Assembly (NCBI GenBank): GCA_041161475.1
Contig: JBEAUL010000001.1
Span: forward strand, 1 to 20,245
From: JBEAUL01 sp041161475
GTDB taxonomy: Bacteria > Pseudomonadota > Gammaproteobacteria > UBA6186 > Azoamicaceae
Reading direction: 5' to 3'
DNA length: 20,245 nucleotides
Shown here: positions 7,511 to 14,469 of the stretch, piece after piece
How the letters are laid out: the number at the start of each line of letters is the position of its first letter
Numbering within the stretch: position 1 is the first letter of the stretch
Position numbers and translations under genes: made by a program
The notes under the pieces: generated by a model
What the model was told of the DNA's origin: nothing
Databases searched by the model: none
Seen by the model: only the letters and a program-made list of their open reading frames with translations

Positions 7511-7518
7511 GACCAACA

Positions 7519-8250
7519 CTAAGCACGAGCAAGGCCTTGCAATGCGTCGCGGATTAAGGCCTCGCTCGAACAAGCAATTCCCTTATTGCTTTGACTCCAT
7601 TGCTGAAAAACCCGCGAAACGGCTTGATGTGCATCACTGGGTTTATAGCCTAAATTGACCAAAGCACTCACCGCATCAAGCATGGCAGCCTTTGTTTGTA
7701 ATTCTGTATCTGCTTGCAGGGTTTTTGACTGTTTAGCAGGCATTGCTTCTGTTGCAGACAGCACCAATTCTTCATGATTGGGTGGCGCAGTGGTTACAGA
7801 GGGCACTTGCAGGCTATGACTGGCCAACTGTTGCCATTCCGTGGGATTTTTCTTCACTTTATCCCGCAATTCTAACATTAAGCGCTCAGCGGTTTTTTGA
7901 CCAATCCCAGGCAAAGCCGTCAACACCGTAGCATCTTGTCGCTCAATGGATTGTACAAAATGAGGCAAATCAACACCAGATAAAATAGTGAGCGCCATTT
8001 TGGGGCCAACCCCTGAGATTTTGATTAATAACCGAAAAAATTGACGCGCAACCTGGCTTAAAAAACCATACAATTCATGGGCATCTTCTTTGACTTGAAG
8101 ATGGGTCCAGACAACCAACTTTGAACCTATCTCACCCAACATTAACGTATCAGAAAAAGGCAATTGGCACTCGTAGCCAACACCTTGAACATCAATCAGT
8201 ATCTGTGCATTTTTTTTTGCAATCAGTATGCCGGATAATCTGCCTATCAT
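7519..8250 (-). CDS. ruvA: Holliday junction DNA-binding protein RuvA
   Basis: 243 residues from the ATG at 8250 (MIGRLSGILI, the universal RuvA start; GAGGG upstream). RuvA binds the four-way junction and loads RuvB. The N-terminal OB fold covers about 1-65. Two helix-hairpin-helix motifs follow: ISGVGPKMALTILSG and LPGIGQKTAERLMLELRDK. The C-terminal RuvB-contact domain is at about 190-243 (AVSALVNLGYKPSDAHQAV). The linker between domains II and III (about 140-190) is longer than usual, making the protein about 40 residues longer than E. coli RuvA. It follows ruvC by 17 bases. Confidence 0.95.
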   Translation of the reverse strand: MIGRLSGILIAKKNAQILIDVQGVGYECQLPFSDTLMLGEIGSKLVVWTHLQVKEDAHELYGFLSQVARQFFRLLIKISGVGPKMALTILSGVDLPHFVQSIERQDATVLTALPGIGQKTAERLMLELRDKVKKNPTEWQQLASHSLQVPSVTTAPPNHEELVLSATEAMPAKQSKTLQADTELQTKAAMLDAVSALVNLGYKPSDAHQAVSRVFQQWSQSNKGIACSSEALIRDALQGLARA

Positions 8251-8267
8251 TGAAAAAGCCCTCGTAT

Positions 8268-8744
8268 TTATTCCATTTTCCACTGCTGTTGATGCGCATG
8301 ACAAACCGCTACTGCCAGCGCATCTGCCGCATCGGCTTGCGGCAATCCACTTAACCCCAATAGCATCTGAATCATCTGTTGGATCTGACTTTTTTCAGCC
8401 CCACCGTACCCAACAACTGCCTTCTTTATTTCACGCGGCGCATATTCAGCAACCAATAAGCCTTGCTGTGCCGCAGCCACAATAGCCGCTCCACGCGCTT
8501 GTCCCAATTTTAAAGCAGAAGCCACATTTTTGTGCACAAATACGCGTTCAATAGCCACAATCGTTGGTTCATACGCTTTGATTAGCGCAGATAAATCTTC
8601 GAAAATAACGCTCAAACGCTCTGCAAAGGCTTTTTTGCCCACTCGAATACAACCACTGGTCACATAAATAGATTGACGGCGTTGTTGTTCTATTAAACCA
8701 TAGCCAGTCACCACTGAACCCGGATCGATACCTAGTATGCGCAC
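8268..8744 (-). CDS. ruvC: Holliday junction resolvase RuvC
   Basis: 158 residues. RuvC is the dimeric, Mg-dependent nuclease that cuts Holliday junctions. All four catalytic acids are present at the same positions as in E. coli: Asp7 (ILGIDPG), Glu66 (VAIERVF), Asp138 and Asp141 (QADAADALAVAVCH). The start is a GTG at 8744, with AGGA nine bases upstream; an ATG a few bases further upstream is out of frame. It follows yebC by 38 bases and leads into ruvA, the usual order. The C-terminus is slightly shorter than in E. coli (173 residues). Confidence 0.96.
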   Translation of the reverse strand: MRILGIDPGSVVTGYGLIEQQRRQSIYVTSGCIRVGKKAFAERLSVIFEDLSALIKAYEPTIVAIERVFVHKNVASALKLGQARGAAIVAAAQQGLLVAEYAPREIKKAVVGYGGAEKSQIQQMIQMLLGLSGLPQADAADALAVAVCHAHQQQWKME

Positions 8745-8782
8745 ACTGCCATCATCCTGATACTTTTTTCCTTTTTTAGCGA

Positions 8783-9523
8783 TTAAGCGTCTAACAAATT
8801 ATCCGGAATATCGGCATTGCTGTGAACCGCCTGCACATCATCTAAGTCTTCGAGCACATCCACCATTTTCATGAATTTTTGTGCTTGCTCTGCTTCCATT
8901 GGCACCATTACATCTGGCACCATCGTGGTTTCGGAGCGCATCGGTATTAACTGTTTGGCTTCTAAGGCTTGTTGAATGGCATAAAAAGACTCAAAACTGG
9001 TTTGCACCACAAAGGTACCATCCGACTCTGTTGTCACATCATCTGCACCCACATCAATTGCAGCCTCAAACAACATGGCTTCATCCACGGTGTTAGGAAA
9101 GGTAATAAATCCCTTGTGTTGAAACAAGTATGCGACCGATCCATCTGTACCCAAATTACCCCCATGTTTGGTAAACGCATGACGCACTTCTGATACGGTA
9201 CGATTTCGATTGTCACTCAAACAATCCACCATAACCGCAACACCGCCAGGACCATACCCTTCGTAACGAATTTCTTCTAACTGTTGTCCTTCTTGTTCGC
9301 CCGTGCCTCTTTTAATGGCCCTGTCAATGGTATCTCGCGTCATATTCGCAGCCAGTGACTTATCGATAACGGCTCTTAAGCGCGGATTTGTACTGACATC
9401 TCCACCGCCCGCTCTGGCACTGACGGTAATTTCTCTGATAAATTTTGTAAAAAGCTTACCGCGTTTTGCGTCTTGTCCCATTTTGCGAAAACGGATATTT
9501 GCCCACTTACTATGCCCTGCCAT
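8783..9523 (-). CDS. yebC: YebC/TACO1 family protein
   Basis: 246 residues. The family was long annotated as transcriptional regulators; members have been tied to translation of difficult stretches. The start MAGHSKWANIRFRK is diagnostic, as are KLFTKFIREITVSARAGGGDVSTNPRLR, the GYGPGGVAVMVDCLSDNRNRT segment and FTKHGGNLGTDGSVAYLF. The C-terminus (VDVLEDLDDVQAVHSNAD) is complete and length is normal. GAGGACAG precedes the ATG. Position between aspS and ruvC is the standard gammaproteobacterial arrangement. Confidence 0.96.
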   Translation of the reverse strand: MAGHSKWANIRFRKMGQDAKRGKLFTKFIREITVSARAGGGDVSTNPRLRAVIDKSLAANMTRDTIDRAIKRGTGEQEGQQLEEIRYEGYGPGGVAVMVDCLSDNRNRTVSEVRHAFTKHGGNLGTDGSVAYLFQHKGFITFPNTVDEAMLFEAAIDVGADDVTTESDGTFVVQTSFESFYAIQQALEAKQLIPMRSETTMVPDVMVPMEAEQAQKFMKMVDVLEDLDDVQAVHSNADIPDNLLDA

Positions 9524-9556
9524 TGACTACTGTCCTCTGAATGATGATTGATTTTC

Positions 9557-11329
9557 TTAACAAACCTTGATGTTCAGTTCTTTCAGTTGCTTAGGGTCAA
9601 CCGTTGAAGGTGCCGCTGTGAGTGGACAACTGGCTGTCTGTGTTTTTGGGAAGGCAATCACTTCTCTAATAGACTGTGATTGGGTAATCAACATCACCAG
9701 TCTATCGATACCAATGGCCAAGCCACCATGTGGCGGACACCCAAAGCGCAAGGCCTCAAGTAAAAAGCCAAATTTTTCTTGGGCCTGGGCTTTATCAATA
9801 CCCAAACGCTCAAAGGCTGCTTGCTGTAATGCTGGGTCAGAAATACGCACAGAACCACCGCCCAACTCAACACCATTTAAAACGATATCGTAGGCTTTAC
9901 TTAACAAAGCTTCTGGTTCTGCTGCGTTAAATGCCTCAACATCGGTTATATTGGGCGAAGTAAAAGGATGATGTTTGGCGTACCAACGGGTATCTCCCGG
10001 TGCTTTTTCTAATAACGGGAAATCGACCACCCATAAGAATTTTTTGGCCTCTTCATCAACCAAACCTAAGTCTTGTCCTAGCTTTAAGCGTAAAGCGCCT
10101 AGGGCATCATTGACCACGTGTTCATTGTCCGCACCAAAGAAGAGTAAATCACCAGCGGTCGCTTTCGATCGGCTTAAAATCGCCTCAATGGCTTCATCGC
10201 TTAAAAATTTGACAATCGGCGATTGCAATCCAGCCTTACCTTGATCGGTTGCATTCACCTTGATATAAGCCAGCCCTTTTGCCCCAAACTGGCTTACATA
10301 TTTCGTGTAGTCATCTATTTCTTTGCGCGTTAATTTTTCGCCACCTTGGGGTACGCGAATTAAAGCAACCCGTCCTTCTTTACGACTGGCAGGACCTGAG
10401 AATACTGCAAAATCACAGTCTTTCACGATATCTGCGACATCTACTAACTCTAGCGGATTACGTAAATCCGGTTTATCCACACCAAAACGCCTTATCGCCT
10501 CAGCATAAGGCATTCTTAAAAAAGGCTGGGGTAAGGTAACATCCAGTACCGTTTTGAACATATGGCAAATCATGTCTTCAATCAACTGCATAATGCCTGC
10601 TTGATCTAAAAAGCTGGTTTCAATATCCAGCTGGGTAAATTCTGGTTGCCTGTCTGCCCGTAAATCTTCATCTCTAAAACAACGTGCAATTTGATAGTAA
10701 CGCTCTATTCCCCCCATCATCAGCAATTGTTTAAACAATTGTGGGGATTGGGGTAAGGCAAAAAAAGATCCGTGATGTGTACGACTGGGTACCAGATAAT
10801 CTCGCGCACCTTCTGGAGTTGCTTTTGTTAAAATAGGTGTTTCAACATCGATAAACCCTTGTGCATCTAAGTAATCTCTTAGGGCTTTTACCAGTTTTGC
10901 ACGCATCTGAAGTTTTTTAAACATCTCTAAACGGCGTAAATCCAGGTAACGATACTTAAGGCGAGATTCTTCTCCCACCATTTGATAATCTGCGGGATAA
11001 AACGGCAATTCTTCTGCTGTATTTAAGACCGTGAGTGCAGTGGCTTTTAATTCAAGTAAGCCTGTTTTAAGCGCTGTATTTTCTGTTCCAGCAGGACGGG
11101 CTTGCACCGTTCCAGTAATTTGCAACACATATTCTTTACGAATTTTTTCTGCCAAAGTAAAGACCTCGGGCTCAGCCGGATCAAACACCACTTGCAACAA
11201 ACCAGTGCGATCGCGACACTCAATAAAAATAAGCCCGCCCAAATCACGACGATGATGCACCCACCCACAAACGGTGATGGTTTTACCGTTTTCATTTTTT
11301 GTTATTTCTCCGCAATGGTGTGTTCTCAT
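9557..11329 (-). CDS. aspS: Aspartyl-tRNA synthetase AspRS
   Basis: 590 residues, class II synthetase of bacterial type; it charges tRNA-Asp. The N-terminal anticodon-binding OB domain covers about 1-105 (GWVHHRRDLGGLIFIECRDR). Motif 2 is CFRDEDLRADRQPEFTQLD (about 217-235), and motif 3 GGLAIGIDRLVMLI is near the C-terminus. The bacterial GAD insertion lies between them. ARDYLVPSR and ALPQSPQLFKQLLM form the aspartate/ATP site. Length matches E. coli. Residue 30 is Leu, as in enzymes specific for tRNA-Asp, but a Gly occurs near residue 81 where non-discriminating enzymes can have Gly, so whether it also charges tRNA-Asn is not settled here. It follows fmdB by 55 bases and precedes yebC by 33. 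Confidence 0.97.
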   Translation of the reverse strand: MRTHHCGEITKNENGKTITVCGWVHHRRDLGGLIFIECRDRTGLLQVVFDPAEPEVFTLAEKIRKEYVLQITGTVQARPAGTENTALKTGLLELKATALTVLNTAEELPFYPADYQMVGEESRLKYRYLDLRRLEMFKKLQMRAKLVKALRDYLDAQGFIDVETPILTKATPEGARDYLVPSRTHHGSFFALPQSPQLFKQLLMMGGIERYYQIARCFRDEDLRADRQPEFTQLDIETSFLDQAGIMQLIEDMICHMFKTVLDVTLPQPFLRMPYAEAIRRFGVDKPDLRNPLELVDVADIVKDCDFAVFSGPASRKEGRVALIRVPQGGEKLTRKEIDDYTKYVSQFGAKGLAYIKVNATDQGKAGLQSPIVKFLSDEAIEAILSRSKATAGDLLFFGADNEHVVNDALGALRLKLGQDLGLVDEEAKKFLWVVDFPLLEKAPGDTRWYAKHHPFTSPNITDVEAFNAAEPEALLSKAYDIVLNGVELGGGSVRISDPALQQAAFERLGIDKAQAQEKFGFLLEALRFGCPPHGGLAIGIDRLVMLITQSQSIREVIAFPKTQTASCPLTAAPSTVDPKQLKELNIKVC

Positions 11330-11384
11330 GGTGTCGCGTTCCTATGGTTGTTCCTGTATTACTGATATGGCTTACAATCGTTAT

Positions 11385-11687
11385 TTATATTGCGCTGGCT
11401 GTTTTGTCGCTTGTACTGGTGGTTGTGGTTGTCGCTGTTTTTTCTGAACTGGATGGAGTACTTGTATTGGCGGTAGATTCGGTTAAATTGCGTTTTTTAT
11501 CTGTAGCGCCTTTTATATCGGTTTCATACCAACCCGTGCCACTCAAACGAAATCCAGCAGCCGACACCAGTTTGGTCAAGCTGTGTTGCTGACAACTGGG
11601 ACAGAGTGTCACAGGCGCATCAGACATTTTCTGTAAAATATCGACTGAATGACCACACTGCTCACAACAATATTCATAAATTGGCAT
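11385..11687 (-). CDS. FmdB-family zinc ribbon protein
   Basis: 100 residues from the ATG at 11687, placed after a GGAG ribosome site; a TTG two codons upstream is not needed. MPIYEYCCEQCGH and TLCPSCQQ provide the two Cys-x-x-Cys knuckles of a zinc ribbon; GFRLSGTGWYETDIKG is the conserved segment after the ribbon. The C-terminal 30 or so residues are a Ser/Thr-rich low-complexity tail with no visible motif. Members of this family commonly sit directly before aspS in gammaproteobacteria, as here, but their exact role is unknown to me; a part in regulation or translation is only inferred. Confidence 0.88.
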   Translation of the reverse strand: MPIYEYCCEQCGHSVDILQKMSDAPVTLCPSCQQHSLTKLVSAAGFRLSGTGWYETDIKGATDKKRNLTESTANTSTPSSSEKTATTTTTSTSDKTASAI

Positions 11688-11730
11688 AAACAATCTCCGT
11701 CGTTTAAATTAATGTCATCGTTTCTCGCAA

Positions 11731-11781
11731 ACGCCACAAAGAAACACTATGCTCTTGTTTTTTAGTCTTCCCTTGTGGCGT
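11731..11781. repeat. 9-bp inverted repeat in the fmdB leader
   Basis: ACGCCACAA (11731-11739) and TTGTGGCGT (11773-11781) are perfect complements with a 33-base loop. They lie at the very 5' end of the transcript expected from the promoter at 11791-11819, so they could form a 5' stem in the leader RNA, or be a protein site. Confidence 0.45.
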
Positions 11782-11790
11782 GATGTACGG

Positions 11791-11819
11791 ATCATAGCTT
11801 TTTTTTGTAGCCCTGTGAA
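11791..11819 (-). promoter_or_regulatory. Probable sigma70 promoter of fmdB-aspS-yebC-ruvC-ruvA
   Basis: On the minus strand TTCACA (11819-11814) and TATGAT (11796-11791) are separated by exactly 17 bases containing an A8 run. The leader to the fmdB ATG would be about 95-100 bases. No other good promoter was seen before ruvA, so the five genes may be one transcript. Confidence 0.55.
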
Positions 11820-11826
11820 GCTGTTA

Positions 11827-12258
11827 TTACTTTTTCAGGCTTTCCCAAATTTCTTGCTCTTCTGCTGTTCGTGGAACATACCCGCCTTGACGTGGATATG
11901 CATCATTGTCTGAAACATCCTCATGCCACTTAGCGCGCCCGTGATACAAGCGGTTGTGCAAGCGTTCTTTGGAGATTTTTTTATCCTTTGCTTCACTTAA
12001 ACACCTTTGGTGACCCTCTCTCCAACCCTTGGAATATAAAGTGTCTTGCTGTGTTCTCAATGCATTTTTTTGAAAAGTATAGGTTTTATAGCCAACCAAG
12101 TAATAGGCGCTACTACATCCATCCTTGTATCCTTGCGCATAAGAAGGCGTGCTGTGTTTTAGCTGTTGCTGATGCACACGTTTTAAATGCCTTTCAGGCG
12201 AATCTGCGCAACCGAAAAGACCAAACAATAACGCAAAAAAAAGTAATCTAACTTTCAT
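11827..12258 (-). CDS. Small lipoprotein with paired YxxG[YW]xxG motifs, function unknown
   Basis: 143 residues from the ATG at 12258, which follows AGGAG; longer in-frame starts would bury the signal peptide. The N-terminus MKVRLLFFALLFGLFGC is a lipoprotein signal with lipobox LFGC, so Cys17 should be lipidated. The mature part holds two related segments: YAQGYKDGCSSA (40-51) and YSKGWREGHQRC (75-86), each Tyr-x-x-Gly-aromatic-basic-acid-Gly, with three mature Cys or Cys-adjacent positions that could pair. The C-terminus is charged. No enzyme motif is visible. It is transcribed away from rplU. I recall lipoproteins with a similar G-x-x-x-G-C pattern in Legionella-like bacteria but cannot name a family. 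Confidence 0.8.
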   Translation of the reverse strand: MKVRLLFFALLFGLFGCADSPERHLKRVHQQQLKHSTPSYAQGYKDGCSSAYYLVGYKTYTFQKNALRTQQDTLYSKGWREGHQRCLSEAKDKKISKERLHNRLYHGRAKWHEDVSDNDAYPRQGGYVPRTAEEQEIWESLKK

Positions 12259-12289
12259 ATTTACTCCTGTTTCCTGTTCATTGACTCTT

Positions 12290-12303
12290 AAAGAGGCCTC
12301 TTT
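12290..12303. repeat. 14-bp perfect palindrome upstream of the rplU promoter
   Basis: AAAGAGGCCTCTTT is self-complementary and lies 13 bases before the rplU -35 box, between the divergent lipoprotein and rplU genes. Its core GAGGCCT recurs at 12346-12352, just after the -10 box, 53 bases away. Confidence 0.5.
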
Positions 12304-12316
12304 GTACGCCGGCGCG

Positions 12317-12345
12317 TTGACAGAACCCCTTAGGTACTGTACCAT
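12317..12345 (+). promoter_or_regulatory. Sigma70 promoter of rplU-rpmA-obgE
   Basis: A consensus -35 TTGACA (12317-12322) and a -10 TACCAT (12340-12345) are separated by 17 bases. Transcription should start near 12352, giving a leader of about 45 bases to the rplU ATG. Confidence 0.75.
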
Positions 12346-12396
12346 GAGGCCTTCCTTTTTAGCGATTTTAAGAACAAAATGAACGGAGTACCTAAT

Positions 12397-12708
12397 ATGT
12401 ATGCGGTCATCATGACGGGTGGTAAGCAGTATCGAGTTAAAGCCGGTGCCTCACTCAAAGTAGCCAAATTAGCCTTAGCAGTAGGTGATACAGTTGCAAT
12501 CGATAAAGTTTTAATGGCTGGTGAAGGCGATACCGTTGAAATTGGTGCCCCTTACCTGAACAACGTCACAGTCAGCGCTACCGTTGTTTCTCACGGTCGT
12601 CACGACAAAGTAAAAATCATTAAATTTAGACGTCGTAAGCACCACCTGAAAAGGCAAGGGCATCGTCAAGATTATACCGAAATTAAGATTACCGATATTC
12701 AAAAATAA
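12397..12708 (+). CDS. rplU: 50S ribosomal protein L21
   Basis: 103 residues, the same length as E. coli L21, from the ATG at 12397. This start is chosen because GGAG lies eight bases upstream and MYAVIMTGGKQYRV is the conserved N-terminus; an ATG six codons earlier contains that ribosome site itself. L21 binds 23S rRNA domain I-VI region in the large subunit. Further family marks are VLMAGEGDTVEIGAPYL and the basic end KIIKFRRRKHHLKRQGHRQDYTEIKI. First gene of the rplU-rpmA-obgE operon. Confidence 0.97.
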   Translation: MYAVIMTGGKQYRVKAGASLKVAKLALAVGDTVAIDKVLMAGEGDTVEIGAPYLNNVTVSATVVSHGRHDKVKIIKFRRRKHHLKRQGHRQDYTEIKITDIQK

Positions 12709-12726
12709 GACACGGGGACCCTTAAC

Positions 12727-13002
12727 ATGGCACACAAAAAAGCAGGCGGTAGTACACGTAACGGCCGCGACTCTCATTCCAAACGATTGGGCGTAAAAAA
12801 ATACGGTGGACAATCTGTTTTGGCTGGTAACATTTTAATCAGACAACGTGGCACTCGTTTGCATCCCGGTACCAACGTAAAACGCGGCAAAGACGATACC
12901 TTGTTCGCAACCGCTGCTGGTGTTGTGGTATTTTCTGTCCGTGGCCCTTTAAAACGCCACACTGTCAGTGTTATTCCACACCCTGTTAGCGAAGCTTCGT
13001 AA
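12727..13002 (+). CDS. rpmA: 50S ribosomal protein L27
   Basis: 91 residues. L27 sits near the peptidyl transferase centre, its N-terminal arm reaching the tRNA ends. MAHKKAGGSTRNGRDSHSKR is the invariant start and needs no Firmicutes-type leader cleavage. YGGQSVLAGNILIRQRGTRLHPG and GKDDTLFATAAGVV complete the family signature. A GGGGA ribosome site precedes the ATG, 18 bases after rplU. The tail is about six residues longer than in E. coli. Confidence 0.97.
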   Translation: MAHKKAGGSTRNGRDSHSKRLGVKKYGGQSVLAGNILIRQRGTRLHPGTNVKRGKDDTLFATAAGVVVFSVRGPLKRHTVSVIPHPVSEAS

Positions 13003-13013
13003 CATACTATTAT

Positions 13014-13046
13014 AAAAAAAGCAGTGCGTCATACCTGATGCACTGC
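13014..13046 (-). terminator. Stem-loop with T-run on the minus strand between rpmA and obgE
   Basis: GCAGTGCGTCA (13021-13031) pairs with TGATGCACTGC (13036-13046) over 11 positions (one G-T) around a four-base loop. On the minus strand the stem is followed by seven T (13020-13014), the form of an intrinsic terminator. On the plus strand the T-rich stretch comes only about 12 bases after the stem, so rplU-rpmA readthrough into obgE remains likely. Confidence 0.55.
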
Positions 13047-13079
13047 ACTCAACATATCTTCTTTTTGTAGTACCCTCAC

Positions 13080-14126
13080 ATGAAATTTGTCGATGAAGCC
13101 TCTATTCTTGTAAAAGCTGGCAATGGTGGAAACGGTTGCTTGAGTTTTCGTCGCGAAAAATTTATTCAATACGGGGGCCCTAATGGGGGCGACGGCGGAA
13201 ATGGCGGTAGCATTTATCTAAAAGCGACTCCTGGCTTAAATACCCTGGTCGATTTTCGTTTTCAAAAGCATTTTCGTGCCAAAAATGGCCAACATGGCAT
13301 GGGTACCGAATGTACCGGGCGTGCCGGGGAAGATTTGATTATCCCTGTCCCAGTAGGCACTTTGGTCTGGAACAAAGAAACCAACGAACTGATTGGCGAC
13401 TTAGTCAAAGCCGATCAACTGCTTTTGGTGGCCAAAGGTGGCTGGCATGGCTTAGGCAATGTTCATTTTAAAAGCAGCAGAAACCAAGCCCCTCGTAAAA
13501 CCACCAAAGGCAAACCTGGTGAAGAACGGATATTGCGTTTGGAACTCAAACTATTGGCGGATGTTGGGTTGCTCGGTCTACCCAATGCAGGGAAATCTAC
13601 CCTTATTCGCGCCGTATCTGCCGCTACCCCTCGCGTAGCCGACTATCCTTTTACCACATTACACCCTAGCCTTGGTGTTGTACGCATGGGCCCTTCCCAA
13701 AGTTTTGTGATGGCAGATTTACCGGGACTTATTGAGGGCGCTGCCGATGGCGCAGGACTAGGTATTCGTTTCTTAAAACATTTAAGTCGCACACGCCTGT
13801 TATTACATATCATCGACTTGTGCCCTTCAGATGCATCGGATCCAACCGAAAACGCCATCACCATTGTAAAAGAACTAGAAAAATACAGCCCTGAGATGGT
13901 ACAAAAACCTCGCTGGCTTGTCTTTAACAAAATTGATTTACTCGATACAAAGGAAGTCGAGCACAGAGCGAAACAAGTACTCGATGCCCTTAAATGGAAT
14001 GCACCCTATTTCTTTATTTCAGGCGCAACAAAAACAGGCACAGAAGCCCTGTGCTATGCCGTTGTACAACAGCTACAAGCTGTACAAGAAGACCCAGAAA
14101 CCGACGCTAAGGACACGTTGGCGTAG
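13080..14126 (+). CDS. obgE: Obg-family GTPase ObgE/CgtA
   Basis: 348 residues. ObgE is a GTPase that acts in 50S subunit maturation and stress responses. The N-terminal Obg domain (about 1-158) is Gly-rich: GGNGGNGCLSF-type turns, KFIQYGGPNGGDGGNGGS. The G domain shows G1 GLPNAGKST (166-174), G2 YPFTT (189-193), G3 DLPGLIEGA (213-221) and G4 FNKIDLL, then ISGATKTG as G5. The acidic C-terminal extension of E. coli ObgE (390 residues) is mostly absent; only a short tail rich in Asp and Glu remains. The ATG at 13080 lacks a strong ribosome site. It ends 21 bases before a convergent small broken gene. Confidence 0.96.
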   Translation: MKFVDEASILVKAGNGGNGCLSFRREKFIQYGGPNGGDGGNGGSIYLKATPGLNTLVDFRFQKHFRAKNGQHGMGTECTGRAGEDLIIPVPVGTLVWNKETNELIGDLVKADQLLLVAKGGWHGLGNVHFKSSRNQAPRKTTKGKPGEERILRLELKLLADVGLLGLPNAGKSTLIRAVSAATPRVADYPFTTLHPSLGVVRMGPSQSFVMADLPGLIEGAADGAGLGIRFLKHLSRTRLLLHIIDLCPSDASDPTENAITIVKELEKYSPEMVQKPRWLVFNKIDLLDTKEVEHRAKQVLDALKWNAPYFFISGATKTGTEALCYAVVQQLQAVQEDPETDAKDTLA

Positions 14127-14147
14127 GTACAAGCAAGTTTCCTTTAC

Positions 14148-14362
14148 TTACGGACAGGTCATTGAACTTACAAACCCCGTAGCAAAAGTACTTTTGGTCG
14201 CCATTTTACAACCACCACAAGAAACCGAGAAAGATACTGTATCCCCATAACTCACAGGAATGGGTGTGGGCGAAGTAGTTACCTGATAATAATGGCAATC
14301 GAGGCGATTAACAGCATACCGCCCTTCTGGATAATAATTGCAACAGGATTTTTGCTACTCAT
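14148..14362 (-). pseudogene. Small Cys-rich gene, apparently broken by a one-base shift in an A5 tract
   Basis: An ATG at 14362 with a good GAAGG ribosome site eight bases upstream begins ATG-AGT-AGC-AAA-AAT and, as written, ends after 27 codons at 14279 (a hydrophobic peptide, MSSKNPVAIIIQKGG and on). One base earlier in phase, a frame runs open to a TAA at 14150-14148 and looks coded: CCNYYPEGRYAVNRLDCHYY, then TPIPVSYGDTVSFSVSCGGC, ending SSMTCP. Adding one A to the A5 tract (T5 on the plus strand, 14349-14353) joins the two into a 71-residue protein starting MSSKKSCCNYY, with six Cys. A true disrupted gene, a sequencing error, phase variation or slippage would all fit. No family recognised. 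Confidence 0.5.
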
Positions 14363-14427
14363 GAAAAGAACCTTCTTTAAGCAAAGGTGACAGTTCAAAA
14401 ATAGTAATTTTTTGATTATCTACAAGG

Positions 14428-14458
14428 AAAAACTCCCCTTTTAATAAATAAAGGGGAG
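14428..14458 (-). terminator. Intrinsic terminator of rpsT
   Basis: CTCCCCTTT (14433-14441) pairs with AAAGGGGAG (14450-14458) with an eight-base loop; on the minus strand the stem is followed by five T (14432-14428). It begins 12 bases after the rpsT stop codon. Confidence 0.8.
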
Positions 14459-14469
14459 ATTAGGTTGGA

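Noticed and set aside
13918..14250. Plus-strand frame overlapping the end of obgE in another phase
   Set aside because: Most of it lies inside obgE, and its tail is the complement of the Cys-rich minus-strand frame; no start signal.
14279..14362. 27-residue hydrophobic peptide as an independent small membrane gene
   Set aside because: The ATG and ribosome site are real, but the out-of-phase frame is longer and far more protein-like; kept only as an alternative in the pseudogene entry.
14354..14440. Readthrough of the in-frame TAG upstream of the Cys-rich frame
   Set aside because: The frame upstream of the TAG runs into the rpsT terminator and has no start codon; the ATG with a one-base shift is simpler.
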